Assembly (NCBI GenBank): GCA_002717185.1
Contig: PBDC01000097.1
Span: 1-38,239, forward strand
DNA from: Rhodospirillaceae bacterium
Lineage (GTDB): Bacteria; Pseudomonadota; Alphaproteobacteria; UBA8366; GCA-2717185
DNA length: 38,239 nucleotides
Direction of reading: 5' to 3'
The notes beneath the pieces were generated by a model, which had not been told where the DNA came from, searched no databases, and was given only the letters and a program-made list of their open reading frames with translations. Positions 24,693 through 33,077 of the stretch are shown here, piece after piece (position 1 is the first letter of the stretch; the number at the start of each line of letters is the position of its first letter). The position numbers were made by a program, and so were the translations under genes.

Positions 24693-25919
24693 TCAATTTT
24701 TAGTGCCGGCTTGCCTATTGGGGTAATCGGGCAGGTTGAAATTGAAGATCCGCTTGGCGTTGAGGCCAAGGATCTTTGCCCGTTGCTCGTCATTCATATG
24801 ACCCATCGTCCGCTCGACTGCGGCGGCGGAATGCGGCCAGCTGCCTTCATGGTGCGGGTAGTCATTCGCCCAAAGGAAATTGTCCCAAAGGTTGTATTTC
24901 TCGGCTAGCAGCAGCCCAGCTTCGTCTTCCTGAAAGCTGGCCGCCCCGTTCGAACGGAAATAATCGCTCGGTAGGCCTTGAAGTTTGGGACGGACCCAGA
25001 AGTGATGTTTTTTGTAGGCCTCGTCCATTGCATCAAGTACCCACGGTACCCAACCTATACCGGCCTCAATCAGCGCGAACTTAATCTTGGAGAAGCGTTC
25101 CAGCACGCCCGAAGAACAGAGGTTGGCCAAGGGTTCAATCGTTGGCGACAGCGAGTGAGTGACATAGTTGATCACCGCGCCGCCATTGCCTCTAGAGGCT
25201 CGCGGATCACGGCCGGTGGAGACGTGGAAGGTGATTGGTAGGCCGGTTTCCTCGATCAGCGCCCACATCGGATCGAATTCCGGCAGATTGTAGTTGGCGT
25301 GGTCGACATCGTGGGCACCCCAAATCGGTTTGCACGGCAAGGTGAGGCCACGGAAGCCCAGCGCAGCGACCCGTTCGATCTCTTTCATGGCACCTTCGAG
25401 ATCGCCGGTGGCGATGGCAGCCATCGGCGACATTGTGTCATTGCTGGCGCCGAACATTTCCCAGGCCCATTCGTTCCAGACCTTGCATTGTGCCATGGCA
25501 AAGACCGGGTCTGGCGTCGCCCACATGGCCAGTCCCTTGTTGGGAAACATGATTTCTCCATCGATGCCGTCATACTTATGGTCGGCGATACGGCCTTCGA
25601 GTGTTGCGCCCGCCTTGCCACGGACACCGTCTTCACCGAGCATGCGAAACTCCATCAGGCGCGCCTTTCGGTGCCCTTCTGAGACCCGCCACTGCTTGCC
25701 ATTCTCATCCGTGATGACCCGTGGCAACCGATCTAAATACTTCTTGTCAATGCGTTTTGCCCACAGATCGTGTGGCTCGTTCACATGCGTATCAGCTGAA
25801 ATCATTAAATATTTTTCGGGGTCGTCGGGTTGTGCCGAGCGGGCCCATCCTTCTGATCCCGGCGTTTCAGCGCGCCACAAATTTTCCTCGTTAATTTCGT
25901 AGGCAAACTGTTCAGACAT
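24693..25919 (-). CDS. Amidohydrolase 2 family metal-dependent hydrolase
   Basis: A 408-residue TIM-barrel protein. The metal-site features are ISADTHVNEP (Asp43, His45, Glu48), His232 in ITFHVSTGRD and Asp353 in WANDYPHHEG, matching the amidohydrolase 2 group that contains ACMSD-like decarboxylases. The TH-xx-E form in place of HxH is common in the long members found with thiolase/DUF35 genes. GGGAGAG precedes the ATG, 15 bases after the DUF35 stop. The protein probably decarboxylates or hydrolyses an intermediate of the operon's pathway; the substrate is unknown. Confidence 0.9.
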   Translation of the reverse strand: MSEQFAYEINEENLWRAETPGSEGWARSAQPDDPEKYLMISADTHVNEPHDLWAKRIDKKYLDRLPRVITDENGKQWRVSEGHRKARLMEFRMLGEDGVRGKAGATLEGRIADHKYDGIDGEIMFPNKGLAMWATPDPVFAMAQCKVWNEWAWEMFGASNDTMSPMAAIATGDLEGAMKEIERVAALGFRGLTLPCKPIWGAHDVDHANYNLPEFDPMWALIEETGLPITFHVSTGRDPRASRGNGGAVINYVTHSLSPTIEPLANLCSSGVLERFSKIKFALIEAGIGWVPWVLDAMDEAYKKHHFWVRPKLQGLPSDYFRSNGAASFQEDEAGLLLAEKYNLWDNFLWANDYPHHEGSWPHSAAAVERTMGHMNDEQRAKILGLNAKRIFNFNLPDYPNRQAGTKN

Positions 25920-25934
25920 CTCGCGCTCTCCCGT

Positions 25935-26375
25935 TCAATCCGCGACTTGCCACTGCACCAGTGCAAAGGGCTGGTCGCCGTCATGCCGCTCAATAACCGC
26001 TTTCACCTTGGCGCCGATCGTAACCTCCTGCGACGGATCGCCCAGCAAGTTGCCGATCATTCGCACTTTGCCTGCCTGAGGTAGTTCGACCAGGACGACT
26101 AGATAGGGGCCGTGGTCCTTAAGCGCTCCGTGTACCGGGTGCCAGGGTCGCTCCCAGCTGTAGATAGTTCCTTCGCCCTCGATTTCCTTCCATTCCATGT
26201 TGAAGGAATTGCAGTTATGGCAAATCCATTCCGGACCCCATTGCCAGGTTCCGCAATCGCTGCAGCGTTGGACCATGATCTTGTCTTCAAGCAACCCGTC
26301 CCAATATGGCTTGTCCAGGCCGTCATTCATTGGAACGGGTGTGGGCAGGCCTTCCGGTAAATAGGTGTCACTCAT
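25935..26375 (-). CDS. DUF35 (zinc ribbon plus OB-fold) acyl-CoA-binding protein
   Basis: A 146-residue protein. The N-terminal rubredoxin-like zinc ribbon has four Cys (38, 41, 52, 55) in CSDCG and CHNC. The OB-fold domain follows, with GTIYSWERPWHPV and GPYLVVLVELP. DUF35 proteins partner thiolase-like proteins and help bind the acyl-CoA, as in the Ltp2-DUF35 aldolase of steroid side-chain degradation. The ATG overlaps the stop of the thiolase-like gene by four bases (ATGA), strong evidence for a complex made in fixed ratio. A longer in-frame extension upstream overlaps the thiolase gene and is not likely. Confidence 0.92.
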   Translation of the reverse strand: MSDTYLPEGLPTPVPMNDGLDKPYWDGLLEDKIMVQRCSDCGTWQWGPEWICHNCNSFNMEWKEIEGEGTIYSWERPWHPVHGALKDHGPYLVVLVELPQAGKVRMIGNLLGDPSQEVTIGAKVKAVIERHDGDQPFALVQWQVAD

Positions 26376-27553
26376 AAGGTGGCCTCCGATCCCAGTATAT
26401 CTGTGCTCACATGGTGGACCATCGGGCCAGCGATGCTTAGGGCGACGTCGGCACCCGGCACCTGGTTTGGCGAGTTGCCGCGGATTTGGCGCACCGTCTC
26501 TATCTGAAGACCCAAACCGTGCATATAACATTCTGCCAGGTTACCGCCGCTGGTGTTGAGCGGCATCTTTCCGCCCGGAGCGGTCAGGTTCTCCAGCTGG
26601 AAAAACTCGTTGCATTCCTCCGGTTCGCAGAAGCCGTGCTCGACCACCGCCATCATGACACCAATGGTAAAATTCTCGTAGCTCTGCACCACATCGACAT
26701 CCTTGGGACCAATGCCGGCCATCTCATATAACCGCGGCGCCAGGCTGGCGAAGCTGGAGGAAGGGAAGTTGCTGGCATTCATTACTGGCGCCCCGCAGCG
26801 ATGGTCGGACCCCTGCGCCGCGGCAAGGATATATGCCGGCTTTTGCTTCATATCTTTCGCCTTCTCGGCAGAAACAATGATGACCGCCGCTGCGCCGTCA
26901 TTTTCCTGACAGCAATCAAACAGACGGCAGGGCTCAGCAATCCAGCGGGAATCGTCATATTTTTCTTCTGACAAAGGTCGGCCGTACATGACAGCGCGGG
27001 GATTGTTCTGTGCGTGATGGTAGGATGCCATGGAGATGGCGCGCAGGACGCTATGATCTACCTTGTTCTCGTGCATGAAGCGCATTGCGCGCATCGCATA
27101 TTTTTGCAACGGCGACATTACACCGTAGGGTGACATGTAGGCAGGATCACCGCTGACCGCGGTAACTGGCGGGGCCTTGCCGAACCGTTGGAACTGGCCT
27201 TGCGCCAGCCCGCGGAAGGCGACGACACAGTCTGCTAGCCCAACGGCAACCGCCGCTGCGGCATTGCCGACAGCTGCTGCAACACCGCCGCCACCGCCAC
27301 CCCAATTCATATTGGAGTAGCGTAAATCATTGATGCCAAGCGCAGCGGCGATCCGGGTCGGTTCGTTGCGGTCGTTGCTGTATGACGCGAACCCGTCGAT
27401 GTCCTTCGCGTTGATCCCGGCATCCTCGCATGCCGCGAGAATGGCCTTAAGGACCAGGACGAATTCTGGATCAGGCGACTGCCCGTGTTTGTAATAGGTC
27501 GTTTCGCCGACCCCGACGATGGCTGTTTTGCCACGTAACGTTCGATCACTCAT
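26372..27553 (-). CDS. Thiolase-like protein (lipid-transfer-protein/Ltp2 type)
   Basis: A 393-residue thiolase-fold protein. It starts AIVGVGETTYYKHG and has CCQENDGAAAVIIVS and VVQSYENFTIG blocks, then NTSGGNLAECYMHGLG. At the site of the thiolase nucleophilic Cys there is a run of Gly (NWGGGGGGV, 83-91), so it cannot be a classical thiolase. This group includes Ltp2-type aldolases that cleave beta-hydroxyacyl-CoA with a DUF35 partner. The first gene of the operon; GGGAG precedes the ATG. A retro-aldol or condensing step in CoA-ester catabolism is inferred. Confidence 0.9.
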   Translation of the reverse strand: MSDRTLRGKTAIVGVGETTYYKHGQSPDPEFVLVLKAILAACEDAGINAKDIDGFASYSNDRNEPTRIAAALGINDLRYSNMNWGGGGGGVAAAVGNAAAAVAVGLADCVVAFRGLAQGQFQRFGKAPPVTAVSGDPAYMSPYGVMSPLQKYAMRAMRFMHENKVDHSVLRAISMASYHHAQNNPRAVMYGRPLSEEKYDDSRWIAEPCRLFDCCQENDGAAAVIIVSAEKAKDMKQKPAYILAAAQGSDHRCGAPVMNASNFPSSSFASLAPRLYEMAGIGPKDVDVVQSYENFTIGVMMAVVEHGFCEPEECNEFFQLENLTAPGGKMPLNTSGGNLAECYMHGLGLQIETVRQIRGNSPNQVPGADVALSIAGPMVHHVSTDILGSEATL

Positions 27554-27623
27554 GCTGTTGGCTGCTCCCTCGGGTGAGCGGTCAAACTAGCAACCTGACC
27601 CCTCGCGCTACAAGGCGCGAAGC

Positions 27624-29147
27624 CTAGCGAACATTGTTAATGATAAGGAATATCAACCCGGCGATGAGAGCGGAAGCTGGCACGGTGATCAGCCAAGCCG
27701 CGATAATTGTCATCAGGTGACTGCGTCGTACTAGCTTTCGTTTGCGGGCCTTGGCCCATTTTCGTATTTGACTGTCTGATGGGTTGGTCGTGTTACTGGT
27801 CGGTCTAGAGCCACCCCCTGCGGTGACATCCACCCGACGATTGGTGATGGCTTCGCGCAGAAATCCGACACCGAATACAGCGCCGACAGCGATGTGCGTC
27901 GAGCTGACCGGAAGGCCGAGAGTAGAAGCGATAATGACTGTAATCGAAGCTGACAGGGCTACGCAGAAGGCGCGGACTCTATTTAATTTGGTGATCTTCT
28001 CGCCGACGATTTCGATAATCTTTGGCCCGAACAAAAGCAATCCGACAGAGATGCCAATCGCACCGATCGCCAGTACCCAGAAGGGTAATGTGACTTTAGA
28101 GGAGACTTCACCCTCGGTGACGGCGTTGACGATAGCGGCAAGCGGACCGACTGCATTCGCGACGTCGTTCGAACCATGTGCAAAAGACAAAAGCGACGCG
28201 GCGCAGATCAACGGTATCGTGAAAAGGGTTCCAACTGAGCGGCGTCGGTTTTCCAGCGTGCCAGCGACTTTTGAGACGGCGACGCGGACTATGAAATAGG
28301 CGATAGCAAACATGCTGATGCCGACGATCGTCAGCATCGTTGCATCCGGTTTCCAGACCCGTTTCAATCCCTTCATGCAGAGATAGACCGAAAAAGCGGA
28401 TGCCATAATGGCGACGAGTACGGGTACCCATCGTTTCGCAGCCGAAATTTTGTCTTCACGATAGAGGATGGCAAACTTGATGAAAGCGAGGAATGCCGCA
28501 GCAATAACGCCGCCAAGAACTGGTGAAATGACCCAGCTGGCAGCGATTTTCATCATCACGCCCCAGTCCACTGCCATAAAGCCGGCTGCCGCTATACCAG
28601 CCCCAATAACACCGCCAACGATCGAATGCGTCGTCGAGACAGGGGCACCGATATAGGTTGCCAGATTGACCCAGACGGCTGCCGACAGCAGTGCTGCCAT
28701 CATAGCCCAAATAAAAATCGTTTTGTCGGCAAAGGAATCGGGACTGACGATGCTTTTGGAAATCGTACTGATGACCTCGCCTCCGGCGATCATCGCACCT
28801 GCTGCCTCGAAAACCGCGGCGATGCATAAGGCACCAACCAGGGTTAGTGCTTTCGAACCAACCGCAGGTCCAACATTGTTGGCGACATCATTGGCGCCGA
28901 TGTTCATCGCCATGTATGCGCCGATTAGTGCGGCAACGGTTACAATTGAGTAAACCTCAACGCCACCGGTATGGAAGTAAGCGAATATCCAAACAGCAAG
29001 TAGAAAGAGAAAGCCAAATCCCATATTCAGATAGCGTTGGCTGACCCGGGCAGATGCTTTCTCGAGCTGAACGATCTGCCTTAAATCTTTGTCGACCGTT
29101 GTTTTGCGGGAGCTCGCATTATTCTTAAATCGGGATAGAAGAGACAT
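27624..29147 (-). CDS. PiT-family inorganic phosphate transporter
   Basis: A 507-residue integral membrane protein with about ten hydrophobic segments. Both signature repeats are present, GANDVANNVGP near 83-93 and GSNDVANAVGP in the second half, and both PVS(S/T)TH motifs. It carries out low-affinity, cation-coupled phosphate uptake across the inner membrane. A basic cytoplasmic loop (RKWAKARKRKLVRR) lies before the last helix. The N-terminal extension of about 40 residues is charged. The usual DUF47 accessory gene is not next to it; a Nudix hydrolase is divergent instead. The ribosome site is weak. Confidence 0.95.
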   Translation of the reverse strand: MSLLSRFKNNASSRKTTVDKDLRQIVQLEKASARVSQRYLNMGFGFLFLLAVWIFAYFHTGGVEVYSIVTVAALIGAYMAMNIGANDVANNVGPAVGSKALTLVGALCIAAVFEAAGAMIAGGEVISTISKSIVSPDSFADKTIFIWAMMAALLSAAVWVNLATYIGAPVSTTHSIVGGVIGAGIAAAGFMAVDWGVMMKIAASWVISPVLGGVIAAAFLAFIKFAILYREDKISAAKRWVPVLVAIMASAFSVYLCMKGLKRVWKPDATMLTIVGISMFAIAYFIVRVAVSKVAGTLENRRRSVGTLFTIPLICAASLLSFAHGSNDVANAVGPLAAIVNAVTEGEVSSKVTLPFWVLAIGAIGISVGLLLFGPKIIEIVGEKITKLNRVRAFCVALSASITVIIASTLGLPVSSTHIAVGAVFGVGFLREAITNRRVDVTAGGGSRPTSNTTNPSDSQIRKWAKARKRKLVRRSHLMTIIAAWLITVPASALIAGLIFLIINNVR

Positions 29148-29166
29148 TTTATCTAGGTGCCCTAAA

Positions 29167-29246
29167 TTTTTTTTTACCTAATAACGATTCCTAGAAATGT
29201 CTACTGCCAATAAGGCAAAAATTTCGAAAATGGAAATTTTTTTTTT
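29167..29246. promoter_or_regulatory. Two poly-T tracts in the PiT/Nudix divergent promoter
   Basis: Runs of nine T (29167-29175) and ten T (29237-29246), each after AAA, start 70 bases apart. A TTGACA joins the second. Phased A-tracts bend DNA and often lie upstream of strong promoters. TTGACA (29245-29250) is 21 bases from TATAGT (29272-29277), too far for a standard promoter. A single CTGTCA half-site on the minus strand is not a full Pho box. Confidence 0.3.
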
Positions 29247-29353
29247 GACAGCTCGAAGTTACTCGGAAACTTATAGTGAACATGGATTGAAGGTGAATTT
29301 TTAGGGCTAAGACTTGTGCGACCGTTTTTCTAAAATCAGAGCCCAACTAACAC

Positions 29354-29788
29354 ATGATGACTTTTGCGACAGTTCAACAATCTGCTGCACTGCCATACCG
29401 CATTCAGAAGGGTCGTCTGAAAGTATTGTTGATCACATCGATTGGTACCGGGAGATGGATATTACCAAAGGGACATATCGAGCCGGGATTGTCAGCAGCC
29501 GAATCCGCGGAGGCGGAAGCTCTCGAGGAAGCTGGGGTCGTTGGAAATATCAGCCGAAAGGTAATAGGTTCGTATAACTACAAAAAACGCCCGGAAAGAG
29601 GTGGTGAACGGTGTCGGGTCAGAGTTTTTGCGATGGAAGTCACGCGTTTGCTTGATCATTATCCCGAGGCTGCGCTTCGTAAGCGTCGATGGGTCTCCAT
29701 TAAGAAAGCGATTGAAATGGTTCAGGAAGCGCGTTTGAAGGAATTGCTCGTTCGTTTCGAGAAGAGCAGCTGTCGCAAAGCCGAATAG
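29354..29788 (+). CDS. Nudix hydrolase, diphosphoinositol-polyphosphate-phosphohydrolase-like
   Basis: A 144-residue Nudix protein. The Nudix box spans 40-62 (GHIEPGLSAAESAEAEALEEAGV). Metal-binding Glu55, Glu58 and Glu59 are kept, but the Glu after the first Gly block is Leu46 and the usual Arg is Ala54. The preceding RWILPKG and the box start resemble DIPP-type enzymes, which hydrolyse phosphate-rich substrates such as dinucleoside polyphosphates or inositol pyrophosphates. Loss of the Arg may weaken activity. It is divergent from the phosphate transporter, hinting at phosphate-linked function. The start is ATG 29354 or 29357; no strong ribosome site is seen. Confidence 0.85.
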   Translation: MMTFATVQQSAALPYRIQKGRLKVLLITSIGTGRWILPKGHIEPGLSAAESAEAEALEEAGVVGNISRKVIGSYNYKKRPERGGERCRVRVFAMEVTRLLDHYPEAALRKRRWVSIKKAIEMVQEARLKELLVRFEKSSCRKAE

Positions 29789-29805
29789 AGTATCAAACAA
29801 TAAAC

Positions 29806-30567
29806 TTAGAATTGCACTCGTGTCGTTGATGCTCCATCAACAATCAAATTTGCGCCACTTATGTAGCTTGCCGCTGGACTGGCCAAAAATACAACGGCGT
29901 TTGCCACCTCTTCCGGTGTGCCTAACCGGGCGAAGGGACTGCGCGCAACCGCGGCTTCGTAAGCTGCTGGCGCTTCGCGCTTTCGAACATCCCAGACACC
30001 TCCCTCGAAGAAAATAGCGCCGGGTGACACAGTATTTGCGCGGATGCCCTTGGCGCCGAGGTTGGTGCTCAGGCCTGACAAGTAGTTAATTAGTGCGGCT
30101 TTCACACCACTATATGCGCGCACGCCTCCGGACGTGTTCACTGCCGCTGTACTCGCGATTGCGGTAATTGATGCGGCGCTGGACTTTTGGAGGTGCGGCA
30201 CGGCGGCGTCGACAGCATGTACGGTCCCGAGTATGTCTACCTCTATACCAACCCGCCAGGCGTCCGCATCCGCCTGACCTGCCAGTGCGCTAGCGTTTGC
30301 TACCAGGATATCCAGACCGCCAAGATCATCTGCAGTCTCTCCGACCCAGGTTTGCAAGCCTACATCGTCCGTTACATCGATAGAGGCGCCCCGAATGATC
30401 GCGGCATTACCTGACAACCTAGCGACGCAGTCCTCTACCTGACCTTTGTCACGGGCGCAAAAACCGACATGACAACCTTCGGCAACAAGCAATTCGACAA
30501 TTTTGCGTCCGATACCCCGTGTGCCACCGGTCACGATAGCCCGTTTTCCCCTAAGTCCTAGTTCCAT
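29806..30567 (-). CDS. Short-chain dehydrogenase/reductase
   Basis: A 253-residue SDR with VTGGTRGIG at 12-20, a NAS variant of the NNAG motif (VANASALAG), the catalytic Ser in IASTAAV and YSGVK carrying the Tyr-Lys pair, and VDGAS at the end. All catalytic residues are present, so it should be an active NAD(P)-dependent oxidoreductase. The start is ATG 30565-30567 with GGGAGGCAGGA upstream; the upstream ATG at 30588 overlaps this region. It converges with the Nudix gene and is divergent from the SDR at 30948. The substrate is unknown. Confidence 0.92.
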   Translation of the reverse strand: MELGLRGKRAIVTGGTRGIGRKIVELLVAEGCHVGFCARDKGQVEDCVARLSGNAAIIRGASIDVTDDVGLQTWVGETADDLGGLDILVANASALAGQADADAWRVGIEVDILGTVHAVDAAVPHLQKSSAASITAIASTAAVNTSGGVRAYSGVKAALINYLSGLSTNLGAKGIRANTVSPGAIFFEGGVWDVRKREAPAAYEAAVARSPFARLGTPEEVANAVVFLASPAASYISGANLIVDGASTTRVQF

Positions 30568-30947
30568 TCCTGCCTCCCATATGTTCAATTTCTATCGGCG
30601 ATGAATTAGTTAAAAAGGTGACTAATTAGTGATGCTTTGAAATGGCTGTTCCGACAGTCTTCATTCTCAGCCATGTTAGCGGTTGGTCGATTTATCGTGG
30701 GAACAGTCTGTATAGTAATCGAGCGTATTGTGAGATCAACGAGGCCTCTTATTGTTCCACCCAGATTAGTCCAGCATGCACTACCCTTCCGTCGAAAAGG
30801 GCAAACAGCCGTTTGTAATACATTTCTGCTACATTGTGCCCAAACTGCCGGATACTATGCGGAAACCGTGTCATACGGGTATGCGGATCGCATCCGCCTT
30901 GACGTCACCTGTTCAATCGGGGCAATTGCGGCTTTTCAGGGGTAAAA
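30568..30947. other. Divergent intergenic region between two SDR genes
   Basis: A 380-base stretch with no credible gene; a 102-residue plus-strand frame has no family motif. It should hold the promoters of both SDR genes. The only structure noted is the palindrome at 30605-30630. No convincing -35/-10 pair is seen. Confidence 0.4.
30605..30630. promoter_or_regulatory. Palindrome and spaced inverted repeat near the SDR promoter
   Basis: ACTAATTAGT at 30621-30630 is a perfect 10-base palindrome, and ATTAGT at 30605-30610 forms an inverted repeat with its first half (10-base spacer). It lies about 40 bases upstream of the minus-strand SDR start, where an operator is expected. Confidence 0.33.
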
Positions 30948-31727
30948 ATGTTTGGTGGTTCAACGGTTCCCGATTTCCGGCTAGACGGACGCACGGCGTT
31001 GGTCAGTGGCGCAGGCCGTGGACTTAGTGTTGGTATGGCGAAGGGGCTGGCCAGAGCGGGTGCGCATCTGGTGCTGATGAGCCGAACCCACGCCGAGCTG
31101 GATAATTTGGCGTCCGAGATCGCTGACGAAGGTGGGTCGGCGAATTTTTTGGTCTGTGATGTTACGGATGATGCTAAAGTTCAGTTGGCGATTAGTGGAT
31201 TACCGGCGCTAGACATTTTAGTGAACAACGCCGGCACCAATATTCCACAGCCCTTTATTTCCGTCGAAAGCTGTGCACTTGATAGGATGTTAGATTTGAA
31301 CGTCCGGGCCGCCTTCATTGTTGCACAGGCGGCCGTTAACCGGATGCTGCGTGATAAAGACCGGACCGAGCGCGGCGGCGCTGTCATTAACATTTCTTCG
31401 CAGCTGGGACGCGTAGCTTTGCGTGACCGTAGCGTCTACACCATGACGAAGCACGCGTTGGAAGGTTTGACGAAATCTATGGCGATCGAACTGGCTCAGC
31501 ATCGCATTCGTGTTAATGCAGTGGGACCGACCTGGGTCGAGACGCCAATGACGGGGCCGGCGTTGGCCGATCCGGACTTCCGTGCGGAAATTATAGGTAG
31601 CATTCCCATGGGTCATCTGGCGCAGATTGATGACATAGTTGGTGCGGTTGTCTTCCTAGCCTCGCCCGCCGCTTCAATGATCACGGGCGCTAGCCTTGTT
31701 GTCGATGGCGGTTGGACTGCGCGTTGA
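30948..31727 (+). CDS. Short-chain dehydrogenase/reductase leading the Mo-hydroxylase operon
   Basis: A 259-residue SDR. The cofactor motif is SGAGRGLS (20-27), with Ser where the third Gly of GxxxGxG normally is. NNAG is present, and so are the catalytic Ser (INISSQ), Tyr-Lys (YTMTK) and the C-terminal VDGGW. Most residues for catalysis are kept. AGGGG precedes the ATG. Its stop is 7 bases before the GTG of the FAD subunit gene, so it is part of the Mo-hydroxylase operon and may oxidise or reduce the hydroxylase product or substrate. Confidence 0.9.
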   Translation: MFGGSTVPDFRLDGRTALVSGAGRGLSVGMAKGLARAGAHLVLMSRTHAELDNLASEIADEGGSANFLVCDVTDDAKVQLAISGLPALDILVNNAGTNIPQPFISVESCALDRMLDLNVRAAFIVAQAAVNRMLRDKDRTERGGAVINISSQLGRVALRDRSVYTMTKHALEGLTKSMAIELAQHRIRVNAVGPTWVETPMTGPALADPDFRAEIIGSIPMGHLAQIDDIVGAVVFLASPAASMITGASLVVDGGWTAR

Positions 31728-31734
31728 GGCTGCA

Positions 31735-32598
31735 GTGAAAGCGCCAGATTTCGCTTATCTACGGCCGGATTCGCTTGAAGGCGTTTTCGCCGCGTTAGCT
31801 CGATATGGCGATGACGCTCGCATCTTGGCTGGTGGGCAAACGCTGATGGCGCTTCAGAATATGCGACTGGCCACGGCAGATGTGCTTGTGGATATCAATC
31901 GGGTGCCGGGTCTGTCCGACGTTGTTGAAGAACAGGATCACTTGGTGATTGGAGCGCTCGTCCGGTATGCGGGCCTGGCTGTTTCGCCGCTCGTGCGGGA
32001 ACATGCGCCTTTATTGGTCGATGCTGTTCCGTTTATCGCCCATACGGCGATACGCAATCGTGGTACCGTCGGTGGCAGTCTTGCGCTGGGGGATCCTGCG
32101 GCGGAAGTTCCGGCCTGTATGCTGGCTCTCGGGGCGGAATTCGACTTGTCGAGTGCGTCTGGCATTCGGAAGGTGCCTGCGCATGCGTTTTACCGTGGTC
32201 TCTATGAAACGGCTCTGCGATCCGACGAAATTTTAACGGCGGCCCGTGTACCTAAAAGACGGCCCGGTCAATTTCACGCTGTTGACGAGATCGTGCGGCG
32301 GCGTGGCGATTTTGCTTTGGCTGGCCTGGCAATCTCGGGTGAGGCGGAAAATGGGACCGTAGTCGATATCTCTCTTTCCTTTTTCGGGGTCGCCGATCGG
32401 CCGGTCCTCGCAATTGACGCGATGGATCTGTTGGCGGGTCAATTTTTAGATGACGGCTCAATCGAAAGGGCAAGGCTAGCTGCATTTGGGGTGCTCGATC
32501 CGCCAGAAGACCCGATAACGCCGCCCGACTACCGCCGTCATATTAGCGGTGTTCTTGTAAAGCGTTTGCTTACCAAAGTAAGGGAAGAACTGATATGA
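31735..32598 (+). CDS. Molybdenum hydroxylase FAD-binding medium subunit (CoxM-like)
   Basis: A 287-residue FAD subunit. It has AGGQTLMALQNMRL (first FAD loop) and TAIRNRGTVGGSLALGDPAAE (second FAD loop), both diagnostic of the xanthine dehydrogenase medium subunit. Length fits CoxM. The start is taken as GTG 31735 after GAGGCTGCA; an in-frame TTG at 31696 would overlap the SDR by 32 bases. The stop overlaps the start of the FeS subunit gene by four bases. It passes electrons from the FeS clusters to an acceptor. Confidence 0.93.
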   Translation: MKAPDFAYLRPDSLEGVFAALARYGDDARILAGGQTLMALQNMRLATADVLVDINRVPGLSDVVEEQDHLVIGALVRYAGLAVSPLVREHAPLLVDAVPFIAHTAIRNRGTVGGSLALGDPAAEVPACMLALGAEFDLSSASGIRKVPAHAFYRGLYETALRSDEILTAARVPKRRPGQFHAVDEIVRRRGDFALAGLAISGEAENGTVVDISLSFFGVADRPVLAIDAMDLLAGQFLDDGSIERARLAAFGVLDPPEDPITPPDYRRHISGVLVKRLLTKVREELI

Positions 32599-33077
32599 CG
32601 GCCGCGGTCAAATCGGTTGCCATCACCTTAAAGGTCAATGGTGAAGATGTTGCGGAGACAGTTCCAGTGCGGCTTAATTTGGTAGATTTTTTGCGGGCAG
32701 ACCTCGGCCTGACCGGCACCCATGTTGGCTGTGAGCATGGTGTTTGCGGTGCATGCACGGTCGTAGTCGATGGGGCGATTGTACGCGGTTGCCTGATGCT
32801 GGCGGCGCAGGCTGATGGATGTGACATCGAGACGGTCGAGGGGGCCGACGCCAGTGGCCGCATTGCCGAGCTACAGGCCGCTTTTCACCGCCACAACGCA
32901 CTGCAGTGCGGTTTCTGCACCCCGGCAATGTTGCTTGCCGCGGCAGCTCTGTTGGACACGAACCCAGCGCCAACTCGCTGGGAGATCCGCGATCATCTGT
33001 CGGGAAATTTCTGCCGATGCACCGGCTATCAATCTATCGTTGATGCGGTCTCAGAAGTTGCGGGGGCAGTGGAGTGA
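32595..33077 (+). CDS. Molybdenum hydroxylase [2Fe-2S] small subunit (CoxS-like)
   Basis: A 160-residue subunit with two [2Fe-2S] sites. The plant-ferredoxin-type cluster uses Cys46, 51, 54 and 66 (GCEHGVCGAC). The second, helical cluster uses Cys105, 108, 140 and 142 (QCGFC and FCRC). Gln104 is the position that contacts the molybdopterin cytosine dinucleotide in this family. It links the Mo centre to FAD. GGAAG precedes the ATG; both ends overlap the neighbouring genes by four bases, so M, S and L are translationally coupled. Confidence 0.96.
   Translation: MTAAVKSVAITLKVNGEDVAETVPVRLNLVDFLRADLGLTGTHVGCEHGVCGACTVVVDGAIVRGCLMLAAQADGCDIETVEGADASGRIAELQAAFHRHNALQCGFCTPAMLLAAAALLDTNPAPTRWEIRDHLSGNFCRCTGYQSIVDAVSEVAGAVE

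Noticed and set aside
29246..29251. Pho box upstream of the phosphate transporter
   Set aside because: Only one CTGTCA half-site is present on the minus strand; no second half at the needed distance.
29245..29277. Sigma-70 promoter TTGACA/TATAGT for the Nudix gene
   Set aside because: The spacer is 21 bases, outside the normal 16-18 range.
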